The notes under the pieces are model-generated. The model did no database searches. It saw only the letters and a list, made by a program, of their open reading frames with translations, and was not told the DNA's origin. A DNA stretch of 64,000 bases from Corallochytrium limacisporum (Eukaryota > Opisthokonta). The stretch spans positions 389,519-453,518 of the forward strand of contig PDIP01000003.1 in assembly GCA_002811645.1 (NCBI GenBank), given 5' to 3'. The position numbers and the translations under genes were made by a program. This document shows, piece after piece, positions 1 to 10,633 of this stretch. Position 1 is the first letter of the stretch, and each line of letters begins with the position of its first letter.

Positions 1-38
1 CAGCAGCAGCAGCGGCGCCCCTCATCAGCAAACTGCCG

Positions 39-62
39 CCCCCCCCCCGGGGGGGGGGGGGG
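39..62. repeat. Oligo(C)-oligo(G) inverted repeat
   Basis: A run of C is followed immediately by a longer run of G, so the strand can fold back on itself. It is one of about ten such tracts in the window, all in intergenic DNA. Confidence 0.8.
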
Positions 63-359
63 CGCTTCCATTCCCTCTGCCCTTCCCCGCAAAGGGGGGG
101 GAGAGCTCTCAGGAGTTGCCACCTCCTTCTCTCATTTCCGTCCCGTGGCTCACAACACCAATTTATCCTCACACATTTAATATATAATTACAAGAATACT
201 CACCATTAATTGCACAAATGCCTAGGCATTTCGCAGCGTTGGCCGGCAAAGTGCCTACCTGTTCCGTCCCGCTTTTATCGGTGCCCCGCCGCCTTCGGAA
301 AGGATTCCTTTAAACCGTCCGACACCGCCCGTCTTTTTCTTCTCTCCTTTCTCACTTCC

Positions 360-405
360 ACTCTCCCTCCCTCTCTCTCTCTCTCTCCCTCTGTGTCTCT
401 GTCTC
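360..405. repeat. CT-rich microsatellite
   Basis: Imperfect (CT)n repeat within a longer pyrimidine tract. The overlapping reading frames are low-complexity Ser/Leu/Pro or Arg/Glu strings and are not credible genes. Confidence 0.7.
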
Positions 406-680
406 TCTGTGTTGCCTCTTTCCCCCGGTTTTCAATTTCATTTCCCCCCCCTCTTGGTGGGTTCGTGAACACATCATGATCTTTGGCAGTGACGGGGGAC
501 TAAGTGGGAAACCAAGTTTTTTTTTTTTGCGTGCCGCCCGTTCTCAGTCTGCGGATGAAAACACCGGAAGCGATGATAAAAGCGAACGCCAGAAAGGAGA
601 GGAGAGGGGAGGGGGGTTGTCCCTTTTTACATCGAGCGGTGGTGAAGGTTTGCTGTCGCTTTGTCGTCACCCGCGCGTAT

Positions 681-700
681 CCCCCCCGAAGGGGGGGGGG
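681..700. repeat. Oligo(C)-GAA-oligo(G) inverted repeat
   Basis: Seven C, a short GAA spacer and ten G form a potential hairpin of the same kind as those at 39, 2896 and 48022. Confidence 0.75.
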
Positions 701-2895
701 AAGGCGGCGGAGCAGGGGAACACCCTCCCCCCCTCCCCCGGGGCAATCGGCTCTGCGTGCTGGCCACCGACCAGCAAACGGTAGGAGGCAATAGGTCACT
801 CCCCACCGCTTTTCTCACATACTCATATTAAATAAATGAGATAGTATTCCCACTTGAAGAGAGGTTTATCTCACAGAGGCCATTCCGGTGCACTATCACG
901 CGCAGGTGGCCCCGGACCCCCTTCTTCGGTGTCATCCGTGGCCCTTCCTTTCGTGCTTCGGTCGTTGTAAAACTCCTCTTCCTTTTTTTCTTTTTGGTCC
1001 TTTCTTACCCCGGTGTTCCCTAGTCTCAACTCAAATGCCAGAAGACACGAACGGTCCTGATTTGGTCTTGGGTATTTGCCTCACTGTTTCTTTGTGATGA
1101 TGGAGGACCTATTTCCCTGTTCGCCCGCTCAAGATTTTTTTTCTTCCTTGTCGTTCCTTCGTTCCTTCGGTGTTTCCCCCTTCCCTGTCTCAACTGCGGT
1201 CCGCCTCCTTTTCCTTTGCGATCCCTTGGTAATTATCATTGTCACTTTTTTGGCTATTGGCGCGCGGTCGGTTTTCAACTTTCGCGTGCTCTGAGTTTAG
1301 TCCCTGTTCTGTTTTCGCCTTTCCACGGATCCAGTCCTTAAGGAAAGTCACCTCTTTTTTTTTTCCCTTTGGTACCCTTTGGCTAGCTTTAAAAAATTAC
1401 CGTAGCGGCGGGTGACCCCTCATTGGCTCGCAGGCAGTGCACCCACGGAGCTTTCACCAACCCGGACGCACCCCTTTCTACTATTCACGATCAGGGCGTA
1501 GTGCGGGTTGGTACCTATGTCTTAAGCACACACGCGTCGTCGGTCCCCCCCCCTTCCCCACAGTGCTCGGTCCTCTTCACCTGGGACAGGTCGGACGAAC
1601 AAGGCCCTGCTTTCATACACAAACAATGGAGTAAATTACGAAAGAGAAGAAAAGGAAGGGGGGGGGAGACGAGAGGGGCCAAGGGGTGCGGAGAGAGCGT
1701 GGTTCCCCTTCCCAACGGAAAACGCGAAGAATGGGAGGGGCCGGTGATACCGTTTTCTTCGCTATTTATATGCCTCTTTTTCTCTCTCGTCCCTGCCCAG
1801 CCACGAAAGGGGGAGGGAGGGGGTTTGGAGGGGGGGGTTCTCCGCCCTTATTTTTTTCTATTTCGTTTTGCCTCGTCCTGCACTTTCGTCGTTGTTTGCC
1901 GGGTGTTTCTTTATTGTGTTTCTTGGGAGTTTGCAACGGGGTCTCGTTTTCCTTATCTCCCGCCCCCGTCGTGGTGTCCGGTCTGTTTGCAACCAACGCT
2001 TGGTCATGGCAATCTTGGAGCAAAGGGATCCACGGCGGTTGGGGGAGTCCCCGGGGAAGGGGGGGTTTGTTTGGACTTGACGGGGTTACGAGCACCATCG
2101 CTCTTTGTTTGCTGCGATCGATGAAACGAACCACGGGTCCACTGAAAGATCTGGATAACGGAGAACCTTTGCTTGAAACAGTAGGCTTGGATAGGTCCTC
2201 TCAATTCTTTAACGCACACATCTGATACAATTTATTCATACCAAATCAACAGATTCTGTATAACTTCTGTTATCCCCAAGAAAATCGGTAAGTATTGGTA
2301 TCTGTCCGCCCAACACCCGCAAGTACCCCGGGAGCCTTGGGCCTGTTCTCTCCCCCTTCCCTTCCGCCTCGATCGGTCTCTTCCTCTTGGAACCACCCGG
2401 GATTCCTTGCCCCCAGTACCGCCCCGCAACCATCTAATTCATGTGTTGCCAATCGGTGGGGTGGTGGCTCTCACCCTGGGTTTTTGTTGGACTTGTCACT
2501 TGCGCCTGCGTTGACATAATCACCGAGCAGTGAAGAGACAGAGGGTGAGCTCGGAACCTAAAAGGCAGAGTGTGGACGGTGTACGGTATATATATGCACA
2601 CCGCGGACGGAGCGGGGCGGTGCTAGACCCTGCAATTTCAGCGCGGTACACACATGTGCGATTTAAGAGTGACTAAGAACATTGGACCATTGCTTCCAAG
2701 GCCAGGCACAGTATCTGGGTGCCGAACGACACAGGAATGAGAAAATGAAATAAGGGCCAATCTCCATCATCCATCATCTGGGCCCCTGTGCGCGTTCACT
2801 ATGGAGAACGCGACACACTTCTGGTGCAGTGGAGGAAAAGAGATATTTTCAGTGCGCATATTTAAAAATAAATCAACGTTGGCGGTAGAAACGAA

Positions 2896-2915
2896 CCCCC
2901 CCCCGGGGGGGGGGG
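2896..2915. repeat. Oligo(C)-oligo(G) inverted repeat
   Basis: Nine C followed by eleven G. The flanks continue the palindrome in part (AAC before, GTT after), so the element is more than a chance meeting of two homopolymers. Confidence 0.8.
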
Positions 2916-4047
2916 TTGTTTGGTTGCAAAACTTCGTTTCCGGTCACGGTGCACCACCACGAGAGCACCAGATCAAAAGTACACTTCATTCCGCGACTTC
3001 CGCGAGTAACCGGCAGGTTTTGGAACTTTCCTGCCATAGTTCTGATACCGGAGACAACCTCCAAAAGAGAAACCAAAAAGAAAAAAAAATAACAGAAACA
3101 AAACACAACGCAAGGGGCTGTCGTAACTCTTCGCTCTGGAAAAACTGACTGACTCTGCGTAGTTGGCTGGCAACGTACGGCATGGGATTTCCATAGCGGA
3201 CCTATCCCAAGTGACGACAGGGAGAGGAGTTAGGCGGCGAAGCACGCACGCACCATCGTGGTGTCCGCACAAGATTGGGTTGTCATTAGCTGGAAATCAC
3301 ATACCTTGTGTGGACGCCATGATGCCCTAGAGTACGCAGAAACAGTTTTGCTCAGGAAAGTCCCTCCTGTGCGCGAGAAAGAAGCGACACAAATGACGAC
3401 GATGACTACGATGGTGATCAGCATGGCCAGCAAGACGACCGATCTTTCAAAACCTTCACACTATATTGATCAATTTCAGTAAATTTACTTTAATGATAAT
3501 ACAATGGGTTCCAGTTAGAAACAGGTCAGGGCCTGCAGAGTGTGTTATATATATTTACAAGTGTCTCCGCGCTCTGGACGGACCGGACCGCTTCTCTTCG
3601 TTCCGACCCCCCCCCTTTTACTACTACTACTACCTTTCAAGAGGGAGTTTTTTTTCCTTGCGGGGAGCCTTGGAACTGAAAGTACCGGAAGTTTTGCCTT
3701 TTGGGGAGCCTTGGGTGTTGGCACTCCTTCCCGGCCATTGGCTGAAAATCCATACTGGACAAATGCAGCAAGGGGAGCAAGAAGCCTGCGCCCGTACGTG
3801 TCCAAAGTGAACAAGGATAACATGGCTTTGCGGACTTCAGCTGCATTCTGCACAAGCCAAGGTTTGCTCCGGCCGTGATGTGCGCTCTAGAAAATGATTA
3901 TGATTGGCACGAAAGACATATTCCGGGAGGGTACTCAAAGGGTGGCGTAAGACAAGAGGGTGGTATGACTGGCGGCCCGGGATCAGGAAACTCTGTAATC
4001 TAGTAGACAGCCAGTATGGGTCGTAGGCACGTACGTCGGTTTACAAA

Positions 4048-6279
4048 ATGTCACTGAAACCGAAGCACATAGACGTCGCTCAGTTCGAGAAGCGATGGGA
4101 GTCTATGGAAAAGGATCTCTCGTCCATTATTGAGCTCAATGGCGTGCAGAAAATCCGCTGGTTTGATGTCTACCAGGACATATATGATCTTTGCACTGCG
4201 CACCCCAACCCCCATCAAGAACGGGTCTACAAGAAGCTAAAGAAATTTATCCAGGACCATGTCAATAATATCAGAGAAAGGATCGATGCCCAGCAGTCTG
4301 ATATTTTGTCGGTTTATCATCAGGAATGGGAACGCTTCTTGCGGGGATCCATGTACTTGGATCAGATTTTCGGTTACGTAAACAAGCACTACGTCATGGT
4401 CAAAAAACAGGACGAAAAAGTTTCTGCATACTCGTCACAGAAGGATAATTTGATGGAATGCGGCGCACTGGCTTTGTACACGTGGAAAACTCAGCTTTTG
4501 TATGCAATCAAAGAACGGCTACTGTCGGCAACTCTGCGCTACATTGAAATGGATCGAGATGGAAAAGATGTGCCATCAACGATGGTCCGCAGTGTGGTGT
4601 CCTCGTATGTTAAGTTGAATCGGTACCTGACAAATCATGAGTTTGATCTTTACAATGATGAGTTCGAGAGGCCATTCCTGACGGCGACTGCGGACTACTA
4701 TCGACGGGAATCCACATCGTTCATTGAAAAGCATGACATAATTAGCTACATGAAGAAGGCAGAACAGCGCTTGCATGAAGAAGATGTCCGGGCAACGAAG
4801 TTCATCGAGCCCACGTCTCATCGCAAAGTGATGAAGGTCTGCGAGACAGAGATGATCGAAGAGCATTCGGAGACCATGAGGCAAGATTTCCTTGGGATGA
4901 TCAAGCGCGAGGAAAACGATAATCTGCGTCGTCTTATTGTGCTGCTAAAGCGCATTGACCACGGCATTGACCCCTTGCTGGTGGCCTTCCAACAATATGT
5001 CACTGAGATTGGTCAGCAGAAAATCCGGGGCCTGGGTGATCAGGCATATGAACCCCGCAACTACGTGGATGCTCTGCTGGAGGTGCACTCCAAATACACT
5101 GGCATGGTGGACACTGCTCTTGGTAACGATCCAGGTTTGGTTGCAGCTATTGATAAGGCCTGCAGGACAGTGATCAATGACAGTCTTGACAAGGAAAAGC
5201 CTCTGAAGTCTCCCGAGCTATTGGCCAAGTACTGCGATCAGCTGCTCCGAAAGGGATCGAAGCATGGCATGGACCACGACCAGATTGAGGAAGCCCTTGG
5301 TCAGTTAGTCAAGGTTTTCAAGTACGTAGATGATAAGGATATTTTTCAGAAGTTCTACTCAAAGCTATTGGCCAAGCGTCTCATTGCAGGACTGTCAGTT
5401 TCAGACGAGGCTGAGGAGCGGATGATTTCGCTGCTCAAACAGGCTTGTGGCTACGAGTACACATCAAAGTTACAGCGCATGTTCACCGACATGAGCGTCA
5501 GCTCCGATGTTACAAACGAGTTCAATGACTTTGTATCGGATCAAGGCGTGCAGCTGGGATTCAATTTTTCAGTCTCTGTACTGCAAACGGGAGCATGGCC
5601 CTTAGCACAGGCCTCTGCAGCAGATTTCAAGATTCCGTCGGCATTGCAGCAATGCGTACAGCTCTTCAATGAGTTCTACAACAAGAAGTACAATGGACGG
5701 AAGATCTCGTGGTTGCACCATCTGTCTAAGGGTGAGATCCGGGCCAACTTTGCAGCGAAACGGTACGATTTTCAGGTCACAAACTACCAGATGGGCATTC
5801 TATTGATGTACAACGATGGGCTGTCCTACCGCAAGTCTGTAATCAGGGACACGCTACAGCTGGAAGGTAGCGAGTTGGACCGCAGCTTGACATCATTACT
5901 CGATGTCAAGCTGTTGGTGGTCGATGAGAAGGGTACAGAGGCCGACCCCATGTATAACCTCAATCTGCAATTTAACAACAAGCGCACCAAGATCAAAATC
6001 ACGACTGCTCAACTAGTGGAGACCAAGAAGGAGAACAAAGCCACCCACCAGGCTGTGGAACAGGACCGTAAGCTTGCCATTCAAGCGGCCATTGTACGGA
6101 TCATGAAGACTAGGAAGGAGGCCACTCACAAACAGCTTATACAGGAAGTCTCCGAACAGCTGATGTCTCGGTTCACACCGAACATTCCAATGATAAAGAA
6201 GTGCATTGAGGACCTGATTGAGAAGGCATATCTGGAGCGCGTTGAGGATGGCCGTGACCGCTACCGCTACCTTGCTTAA
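4048..6279 (+). CDS. CUL1: Cullin-1, scaffold of SCF ubiquitin ligases
   Basis: 743-residue intronless ORF, close to the usual cullin length of about 750-780. The C-terminal half contains cullin-homology sequence ending in VFKYVDDKDIFQKFYSKLLAKR and LKQACGYEYTSKLQRMF, very close to animal CUL1. The extreme C terminus carries the winged-helix/neddylation segment IVRIMKTRK, with the predicted NEDD8 acceptor at Lys687, and closes with RYRYLA, matching the CUL1 ending. Known role: CUL1 binds SKP1/F-box adaptors through its N terminus and RBX1 through its C terminus, positioning E2 enzymes for substrate ubiquitylation. The ATG at 4048 begins the conserved N-terminal repeat region. It is tail-to-tail with the small membrane-protein gene at 6383, 103 bp away. 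The distinction from other cullins rests on remembered family sequences, but the core matches CUL1 best. Confidence 0.95.
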   Translation: MSLKPKHIDVAQFEKRWESMEKDLSSIIELNGVQKIRWFDVYQDIYDLCTAHPNPHQERVYKKLKKFIQDHVNNIRERIDAQQSDILSVYHQEWERFLRGSMYLDQIFGYVNKHYVMVKKQDEKVSAYSSQKDNLMECGALALYTWKTQLLYAIKERLLSATLRYIEMDRDGKDVPSTMVRSVVSSYVKLNRYLTNHEFDLYNDEFERPFLTATADYYRRESTSFIEKHDIISYMKKAEQRLHEEDVRATKFIEPTSHRKVMKVCETEMIEEHSETMRQDFLGMIKREENDNLRRLIVLLKRIDHGIDPLLVAFQQYVTEIGQQKIRGLGDQAYEPRNYVDALLEVHSKYTGMVDTALGNDPGLVAAIDKACRTVINDSLDKEKPLKSPELLAKYCDQLLRKGSKHGMDHDQIEEALGQLVKVFKYVDDKDIFQKFYSKLLAKRLIAGLSVSDEAEERMISLLKQACGYEYTSKLQRMFTDMSVSSDVTNEFNDFVSDQGVQLGFNFSVSVLQTGAWPLAQASAADFKIPSALQQCVQLFNEFYNKKYNGRKISWLHHLSKGEIRANFAAKRYDFQVTNYQMGILLMYNDGLSYRKSVIRDTLQLEGSELDRSLTSLLDVKLLVVDEKGTEADPMYNLNLQFNNKRTKIKITTAQLVETKKENKATHQAVEQDRKLAIQAAIVRIMKTRKEATHKQLIQEVSEQLMSRFTPNIPMIKKCIEDLIEKAYLERVEDGRDRYRYLA

Positions 6280-6382
6280 ATCCTAGAGGAGCATAGATCA
6301 AATAGAATTCCAAACAAATTCATACATTAAAGAGTGTCTCCTTCTAAACGTGCTATATTGGCAATTAAAACTACAAATTTCT

Positions 6383-6721
6383 TCAGCGCTTCATATCGTT
6401 GATATCCATGAGGCCAGCTCCAGTATCTTTCGCGTCCTTTTCGGCCATGTCTTCGCGGTATCCCGCCAGCATTTCCTTCATGGCGTCGTCATTACCGTAG
6501 TATATATCCTGTGGCTTAAACCGCGTGTGCGTTCCAATGCAGCACAGTGCGGCAATGATTGCAATTACAGCAAATACGCTTACAAACATCATGAGGTAAA
6601 GCATACTGTCTGTGTTCGTGTCCAGCACTGTTTCTGTTGAGGGTTCAGCTACCGTGGTATTATTCTGTGCATGCACTATGCTGGCAAGGGCTACTTGCGA
6701 CAAAATAGCCCAATGTTTCAT
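6383..6721 (-). CDS. Small single-pass (type I) membrane protein, unknown
   Basis: 112 residues from the preferred Met at 6721; an in-frame Met at 6754 would add 11 polar residues. From 6721 the protein opens with an N-terminal signal-like stretch (MKHWAILSQVALASIVHAQ) and a plausible signal-peptidase site after Ala. A short Thr/Asn-rich luminal segment with one NxT site follows, then a hydrophobic helix (LYLMMFVSVFAVIAIIAALCC) and a charged cytosolic tail of about 45 residues. The signal peptide is the reason for choosing the internal start. The layout suggests secretory-pathway membrane insertion. I do not recognise the family. The gene is convergent with CUL1, as is typical of minus-strand genes in this window. 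Confidence 0.65.
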   Translation of the reverse strand: MKHWAILSQVALASIVHAQNNTTVAEPSTETVLDTNTDSMLYLMMFVSVFAVIAIIAALCCIGTHTRFKPQDIYYGNDDAMKEMLAGYREDMAEKDAKDTGAGLMDINDMKR

Positions 6722-7661
6722 ATTTACTTGAGTGTTTTCCAACCGTGTGTTCATGTATGTGTATATGGATTTAGTGCTCTCGAATTGTATGTATGCCTAA
6801 TATTTAAGGATTCCAAAACATTAATTTAGTTTCATACCTATTTAAAAACCCAAAAAAAATGAAAATTAACACTGACTAAGTTCCTTGGTCTGCTCGAATT
6901 GATAATTAGCTGTCTAACTACCTGCATTCGCAATAGCTACCCGAGTCCCCAATGCCGTCCCAGCTCAAACTGCCAGCGCGACCAGCCCCGACGTAGAGTA
7001 CACCGCCTCCTTCTTTTTCCAGGCGGGCTAAGGAACGGGGTTCAAAAAAGGTTAAGCGCTGTTGCCCAGGAGAAGAAAAAAGTGTGGAAGCAAAAAAGAC
7101 CTCGCTGTTCGCTACTCGGACTATGGCTGCACTGAGGACCCCGGAACCCGTCGGTGGTGATTTTTTGCCGTGGGTTCTCGTTAAGAAGGGGCAAAAACAT
7201 TCCGTACCGCTGCCTTCCGCTCCATAGTACATGTATGGCCGACTGTTCCATCTCTTTATATGGTTTCCCACATAAAGAAAAATTCTTATCAAAGATCACC
7301 TATTATACATCCGGGGTAGATGTGAATAAGGGGCATACCCATTTATTGATTAGATAAATGGACAATTGGCTGGAGCAAAGTGGGAAGGGGTCTCAATTCG
7401 GATTCCTGAAGCCATTGCGAGTTCGCAAGGGGTGAAGGGAGTATGGTGCTCAAGGGGGCAGTGAGCTCGGGGCAGGGATCTCGACGGGACGAACGATTGT
7501 GCGCACTCATCGCAGGGGCAGTTTCACCGGAGTGCTGACTCTTGCAGATCAGCAGGTATTTAGATCATGGTAAGTATCATTTGGACAGATTCGAGAGGCC
7601 CTGCGGTCAAGCGTGGTCTCGTGAAGTTGCTCTCAGTCTCAGGGAATGTTCAACTGCCGAG
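6722..7661. other. Intergenic, shared 5' region of two divergent genes
   Basis: Separates the heads of the 6721 minus-strand gene and the 7662 plus-strand gene. It is AT-rich at 6760-6900. A near copy of the promoter-like motif (AGGTATTTAGA at 7554) lies 108 nt before the 7662 start. Nothing else recognisable. Confidence 0.5.
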
Positions 7662-8517
7662 ATGACGGCTCATGCAGTGGAGGCTTCTCCTCCGGGCCGG
7701 AGAAAGACTGTTGCGGAGGTATATGCTGATGCCCAAAAGATCGCAACTGATCTCGGATTGAACTTCTCTCATGTGGGTGTGCTGCTTCATTCCGATGTGA
7801 TGAAAATCCATGCTATCGTTCACGACTACGATCATGAACAAGAGGAGCGCCATCGTATCCAACAACAGGCCATCCACGCCTACGAGGCTAAATGCAATAA
7901 GGGAAGGCATCAGGGCAGAAGAGAAAGAATTTGCGAAATACGCTACGTCTCTCATTGATCAGTATAAAGCGGTTGGTGCCAACACGTTCCACATGGAGTA
8001 CAACTTGGAGGAGACGTTGTCCCATACAAAGAAGGAGGACGCCCTGAACCCAAAACTTCGGAGTGCAACTTTTGCTCGCTTAGGATTTGTGCAGGATGTG
8101 TCCCCTGATATTGAATATGATGGTCCCACTGGTCCCGAGATTTACCAACCTGAGAGTGACGAGGAGCTGAAAGAAGAAGGACGCCAGCTCGCTGAATCTT
8201 GGAATGTTCCCAGCAAAGAGCACCTAAGAGCCGCACGGGCTGCCGCAGAGGCCAAGGTGGATGATGTTCCTGGAAACGAGTGCGCCATTGACGAAACCCC
8301 CATTGCGGAGGACTACGAAGGCACCGAGATAGCGGTGTCTGCCACAGGTGCAGAGGGGGTAAAACCTCAGGTATCACCTGCACCTGATGAAGAGATTTAT
8401 CATGCCGAGGAGCATGTTACAGTCGCCGAAAATGATCCGCCTTCTGAGGAAAGCTCTCTAGTTGTCGATGAACATGTAGCGTCTGAAGGTGGAGCGCTGC
8501 TACCTGCCACAAACTAA
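7662..8517 (+). CDS. Coiled-coil/acidic-tail protein interrupted by a one-base frameshift
   Basis: Two overlapping reading frames form one protein. Frame one runs from the ATG at 7662 through a helical segment (VAEVYADAQKIATDLGLNFS) to Tyr-Glu-Ala at about 7889. Frame two carries on from 7891 (NAIREGIRAEEKEFAKYATS) to the stop at 8517. Leaving out one base of the AAA at 7890-7892 joins them into a 284-residue product; no GT-AG intron of suitable size gives this join. The N-terminal 150 residues are charged and probably helical. The rest is acidic and Glu/Ala/Pro-rich, ending in a low-complexity tail. I do not recognise the family. The shift could be a sequencing or assembly indel, a recent mutation, or +1 recoding. 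An upstream in-frame Met at 7542 exists, but the sequence between it and 7662 looks non-coding. Confidence 0.55.
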
Positions 8518-9796
8518 ATCAGGCAAACCATATGAGAATAATACAAGCAAAGAGTAATGCAACACTTCCATCATCTACCCGATACTACAGCTGGCTGAAG
8601 AATCCAATTCAAACTATTACGAAAGCCACCTTCCATCCGAAACGGTTTTACGATCACGGAGATCTTCTCAGGGTTGCTCGTCGCGCTTCCCTCCCCACCG
8701 CCCCTGACCAACATTGCGGAACCGCTTGGCAACTGGGACTCCCTCCCTCCAGGCCCTCCCTCTCCCTCTCTCCTTGCCACCTGTTTCCTGCCGTGCCCAG
8801 TCGAAAACTCCCCCGTGGTCTAGTAGGTCCAAATATACTGATCAAATCAAAGAATCAAGTTACACCAATCAGCAACCGCTAAAATTACGGTCACCATTGC
8901 GCAGAGAGAGTCGAGCAGCTGCTTCGCCCACCCACGGATTGGGCGGCGCCAGTATCCCTCTTCCTGTGGTGGTGGCGGACGTTATCTCCGACTTTATATA
9001 GTTAATATACGGTACTTATTGTCGACATTTGGAGTGATGTGTGCGTCTTTGTGTGCAGCACTGACAGTGCTCCGTGATGGTGAGGTTCCGGACTTTCCTT
9101 TCATCATCCCCCGAACTGGACCCGACCGAACCGCTCTTTGTGGTGCCATCTCTTAGGAAGCGGGCGCTGATAGCAAAAGAAAAAAAGTCAACAAAAGTAA
9201 GAAAAGAAAACACAATTGGAAAATCCGGTAGTTTTTTTCCAGTACTGTTAGAACCTGTGCGATGAGACTTTCTGGTGACCCCATCTATCACACGCACGCC
9301 GCGCCGCTGCGCTTTCCCCCTCCCCCACCCCCCAACCTTCCCCCGTTCGGCGATTTTTTCTACTTATGTGCTCACACTGCCGATGGTTGTGTGACTTGTG
9401 CACTGTGAAGATAGTTATCGTTCGATGTCCATATAAAATATATAGAAAATAGGCGATCAGGAGAGGGAAGGAGGTATGAGAACAAAACTGGCGTGTGCTT
9501 CGTCACGAAAGTGGTGGCCCTGGCCGGGAGAACTGGCGAGGGCTGTCGTGTGTCCGGCCGGTTGCCCTGCGGAGGGGAGGGAGTCGGTGCCTGCCCTTTT
9601 GGGGGAAGGAGAAAGGCGCGCCTTGGTCCCGCGCTTGAGTGGAAAGCTGTTCGGTTTTCATACCACTGTCTGTACAAGTTGATGTGCCGGCTATATAAGA
9701 CGGTTAGGATGCTCAACAGTGCGATAGTTTAGTCTACTGGCCAATATGTATATATATATATATATGAAAATCCCAAGTCATACACAAAAGGAAATA
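8518..9796. other. Intergenic region upstream of cystinosin
   Basis: No gene recognised. Contains C-rich and CT-rich tracts (about 8740-8790 and 9310-9350), the TATA-like element at 9689 and a short (TA)n run at about 9748-9765 that overlaps the possible upstream Met codons of the cystinosin ORF. Confidence 0.5.
9689..9699 (+). promoter_or_regulatory. TATA-like promoter motif of cystinosin gene
   Basis: GGCTATATAAG, 108 nt before the preferred ATG at 9797. It belongs to the RGYTATTNNA-like set described in the findings and is the copy closest to a classical TATA box. Confidence 0.5.
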
Positions 9797-10612
9797 ATGT
9801 CGGTGGCAGACATCACACTAGCCACTGTCGGGTGGATATACTTTGTGCTTTGGAGCATAAGCTTCTATCCACAAGTATATCTCAATTACACAAGAAAGAG
9901 TGTTCAGGGTCTTAGTTTGGACTTTGTCGTGTTGAATATTCTCGGATTCGCAGCATACACCTATTATAACATCGAGTTGAGGTATGACCCGACCGCACTG
10001 AAAGAGTATCATAGAGTTCACGGGCCGGGGCCTGCAGTCGAACTCAACGATGTGGTCTTTGCGGTACATGCACTGATCATGTCCGCTATTACATTGGGCC
10101 AGAGCTATGTCTATGAACGTGAAGAGGGACAGAAGACAGCAACTTGGGCAAAGGTCTTTGTTGTGGTATCGATTGTATACGCCGGGGCAGCGCGGGCCTT
10201 TACCGAACTCCGGTACATTAGCATTCTAGACTACCTCTACCTGGTGAGCCTGATCAAGATGGCAGTTACCATGACAAAGTATGTACCGCAGGCGATGCTC
10301 AATCATCAGCGCAAATCAACCGATGGGTGGTCCATTCACAACGTTTTGCTGGACCTAGGTGGTGGCGTCTTTAGCTTCCTTCAAATGTTCCTCACTGGTT
10401 TCTTCTTTGGAGAATGGTCTCAGTTCACAGGCAACCCGATCAAGTTGGGTCTGAGTTTGTTCAGTGTTGGATTTGATATCTTCTTCATGCTGCAACACTA
10501 CATCTGGTACCGTGACGTGCGAAGCAAGGATGAGGTCAAGCCTCTACTTGATGCTGAAAGTGGAGAGACGAGCAGGGCAACAGTTCTGACTTCGGATGAT
10601 GAAATGGCATAA
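9797..10612 (+). CDS. CTNS: Cystinosin, lysosomal cystine/H+ exporter (PQ-loop)
   Basis: 271 residues from the Met at 9797; an in-frame Met at 9746 lies in a TA repeat and is less likely. Seven hydrophobic helices are readable, with two PQ-loop motifs: SFYPQVYLNYTRKSVQGLS (Pro25-Gln26) and KYVPQAMLNHQRKSTDGWS (Pro164-Gln165). The following LLDLGGGVFSFLQMFL corresponds to the human LLDFTGGSFSLLQMFL segment, whose Asp (Asp186 here) couples protons. Known role: export of cystine from lysosomes. The long glycosylated N-terminal luminal domain of animal cystinosin is absent, so the protein is shorter than the human one. The C-terminal tail lacks the human GYDQL signal but has EVKPLL, an [DE]xxxLL-type sorting signal. 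The stop is 21 bp from that of the PLD-like gene on the other strand. Confidence 0.92.
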   Translation: MSVADITLATVGWIYFVLWSISFYPQVYLNYTRKSVQGLSLDFVVLNILGFAAYTYYNIELRYDPTALKEYHRVHGPGPAVELNDVVFAVHALIMSAITLGQSYVYEREEGQKTATWAKVFVVVSIVYAGAARAFTELRYISILDYLYLVSLIKMAVTMTKYVPQAMLNHQRKSTDGWSIHNVLLDLGGGVFSFLQMFLTGFFFGEWSQFTGNPIKLGLSLFSVGFDIFFMLQHYIWYRDVRSKDEVKPLLDAESGETSRATVLTSDDEMA

Positions 10613-10633
10613 GGCTTTTTAATTTCTTAAGCT

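Larger units (their letters stand above)
1..4047. other. Gene-free region, C/T-rich with homopolymer tracts
   Basis: No ORF here resembles a protein I recognise. The DNA is strongly pyrimidine-biased on the plus strand from about 300 to 2200, with CT runs, T8-T9 runs and several C-run/G-run pairs. A CAG triplet run opens the window. The last few hundred bases must contain the CUL1 promoter, but I see no copy of the RGYTATT motif found upstream of many other genes here. Confidence 0.6.

Noticed and set aside
275-818. Several ORFs on both strands near the left edge.
   Set aside because: They translate CT and C/G repeats into Ser/Pro/Arg-rich strings with no domain.
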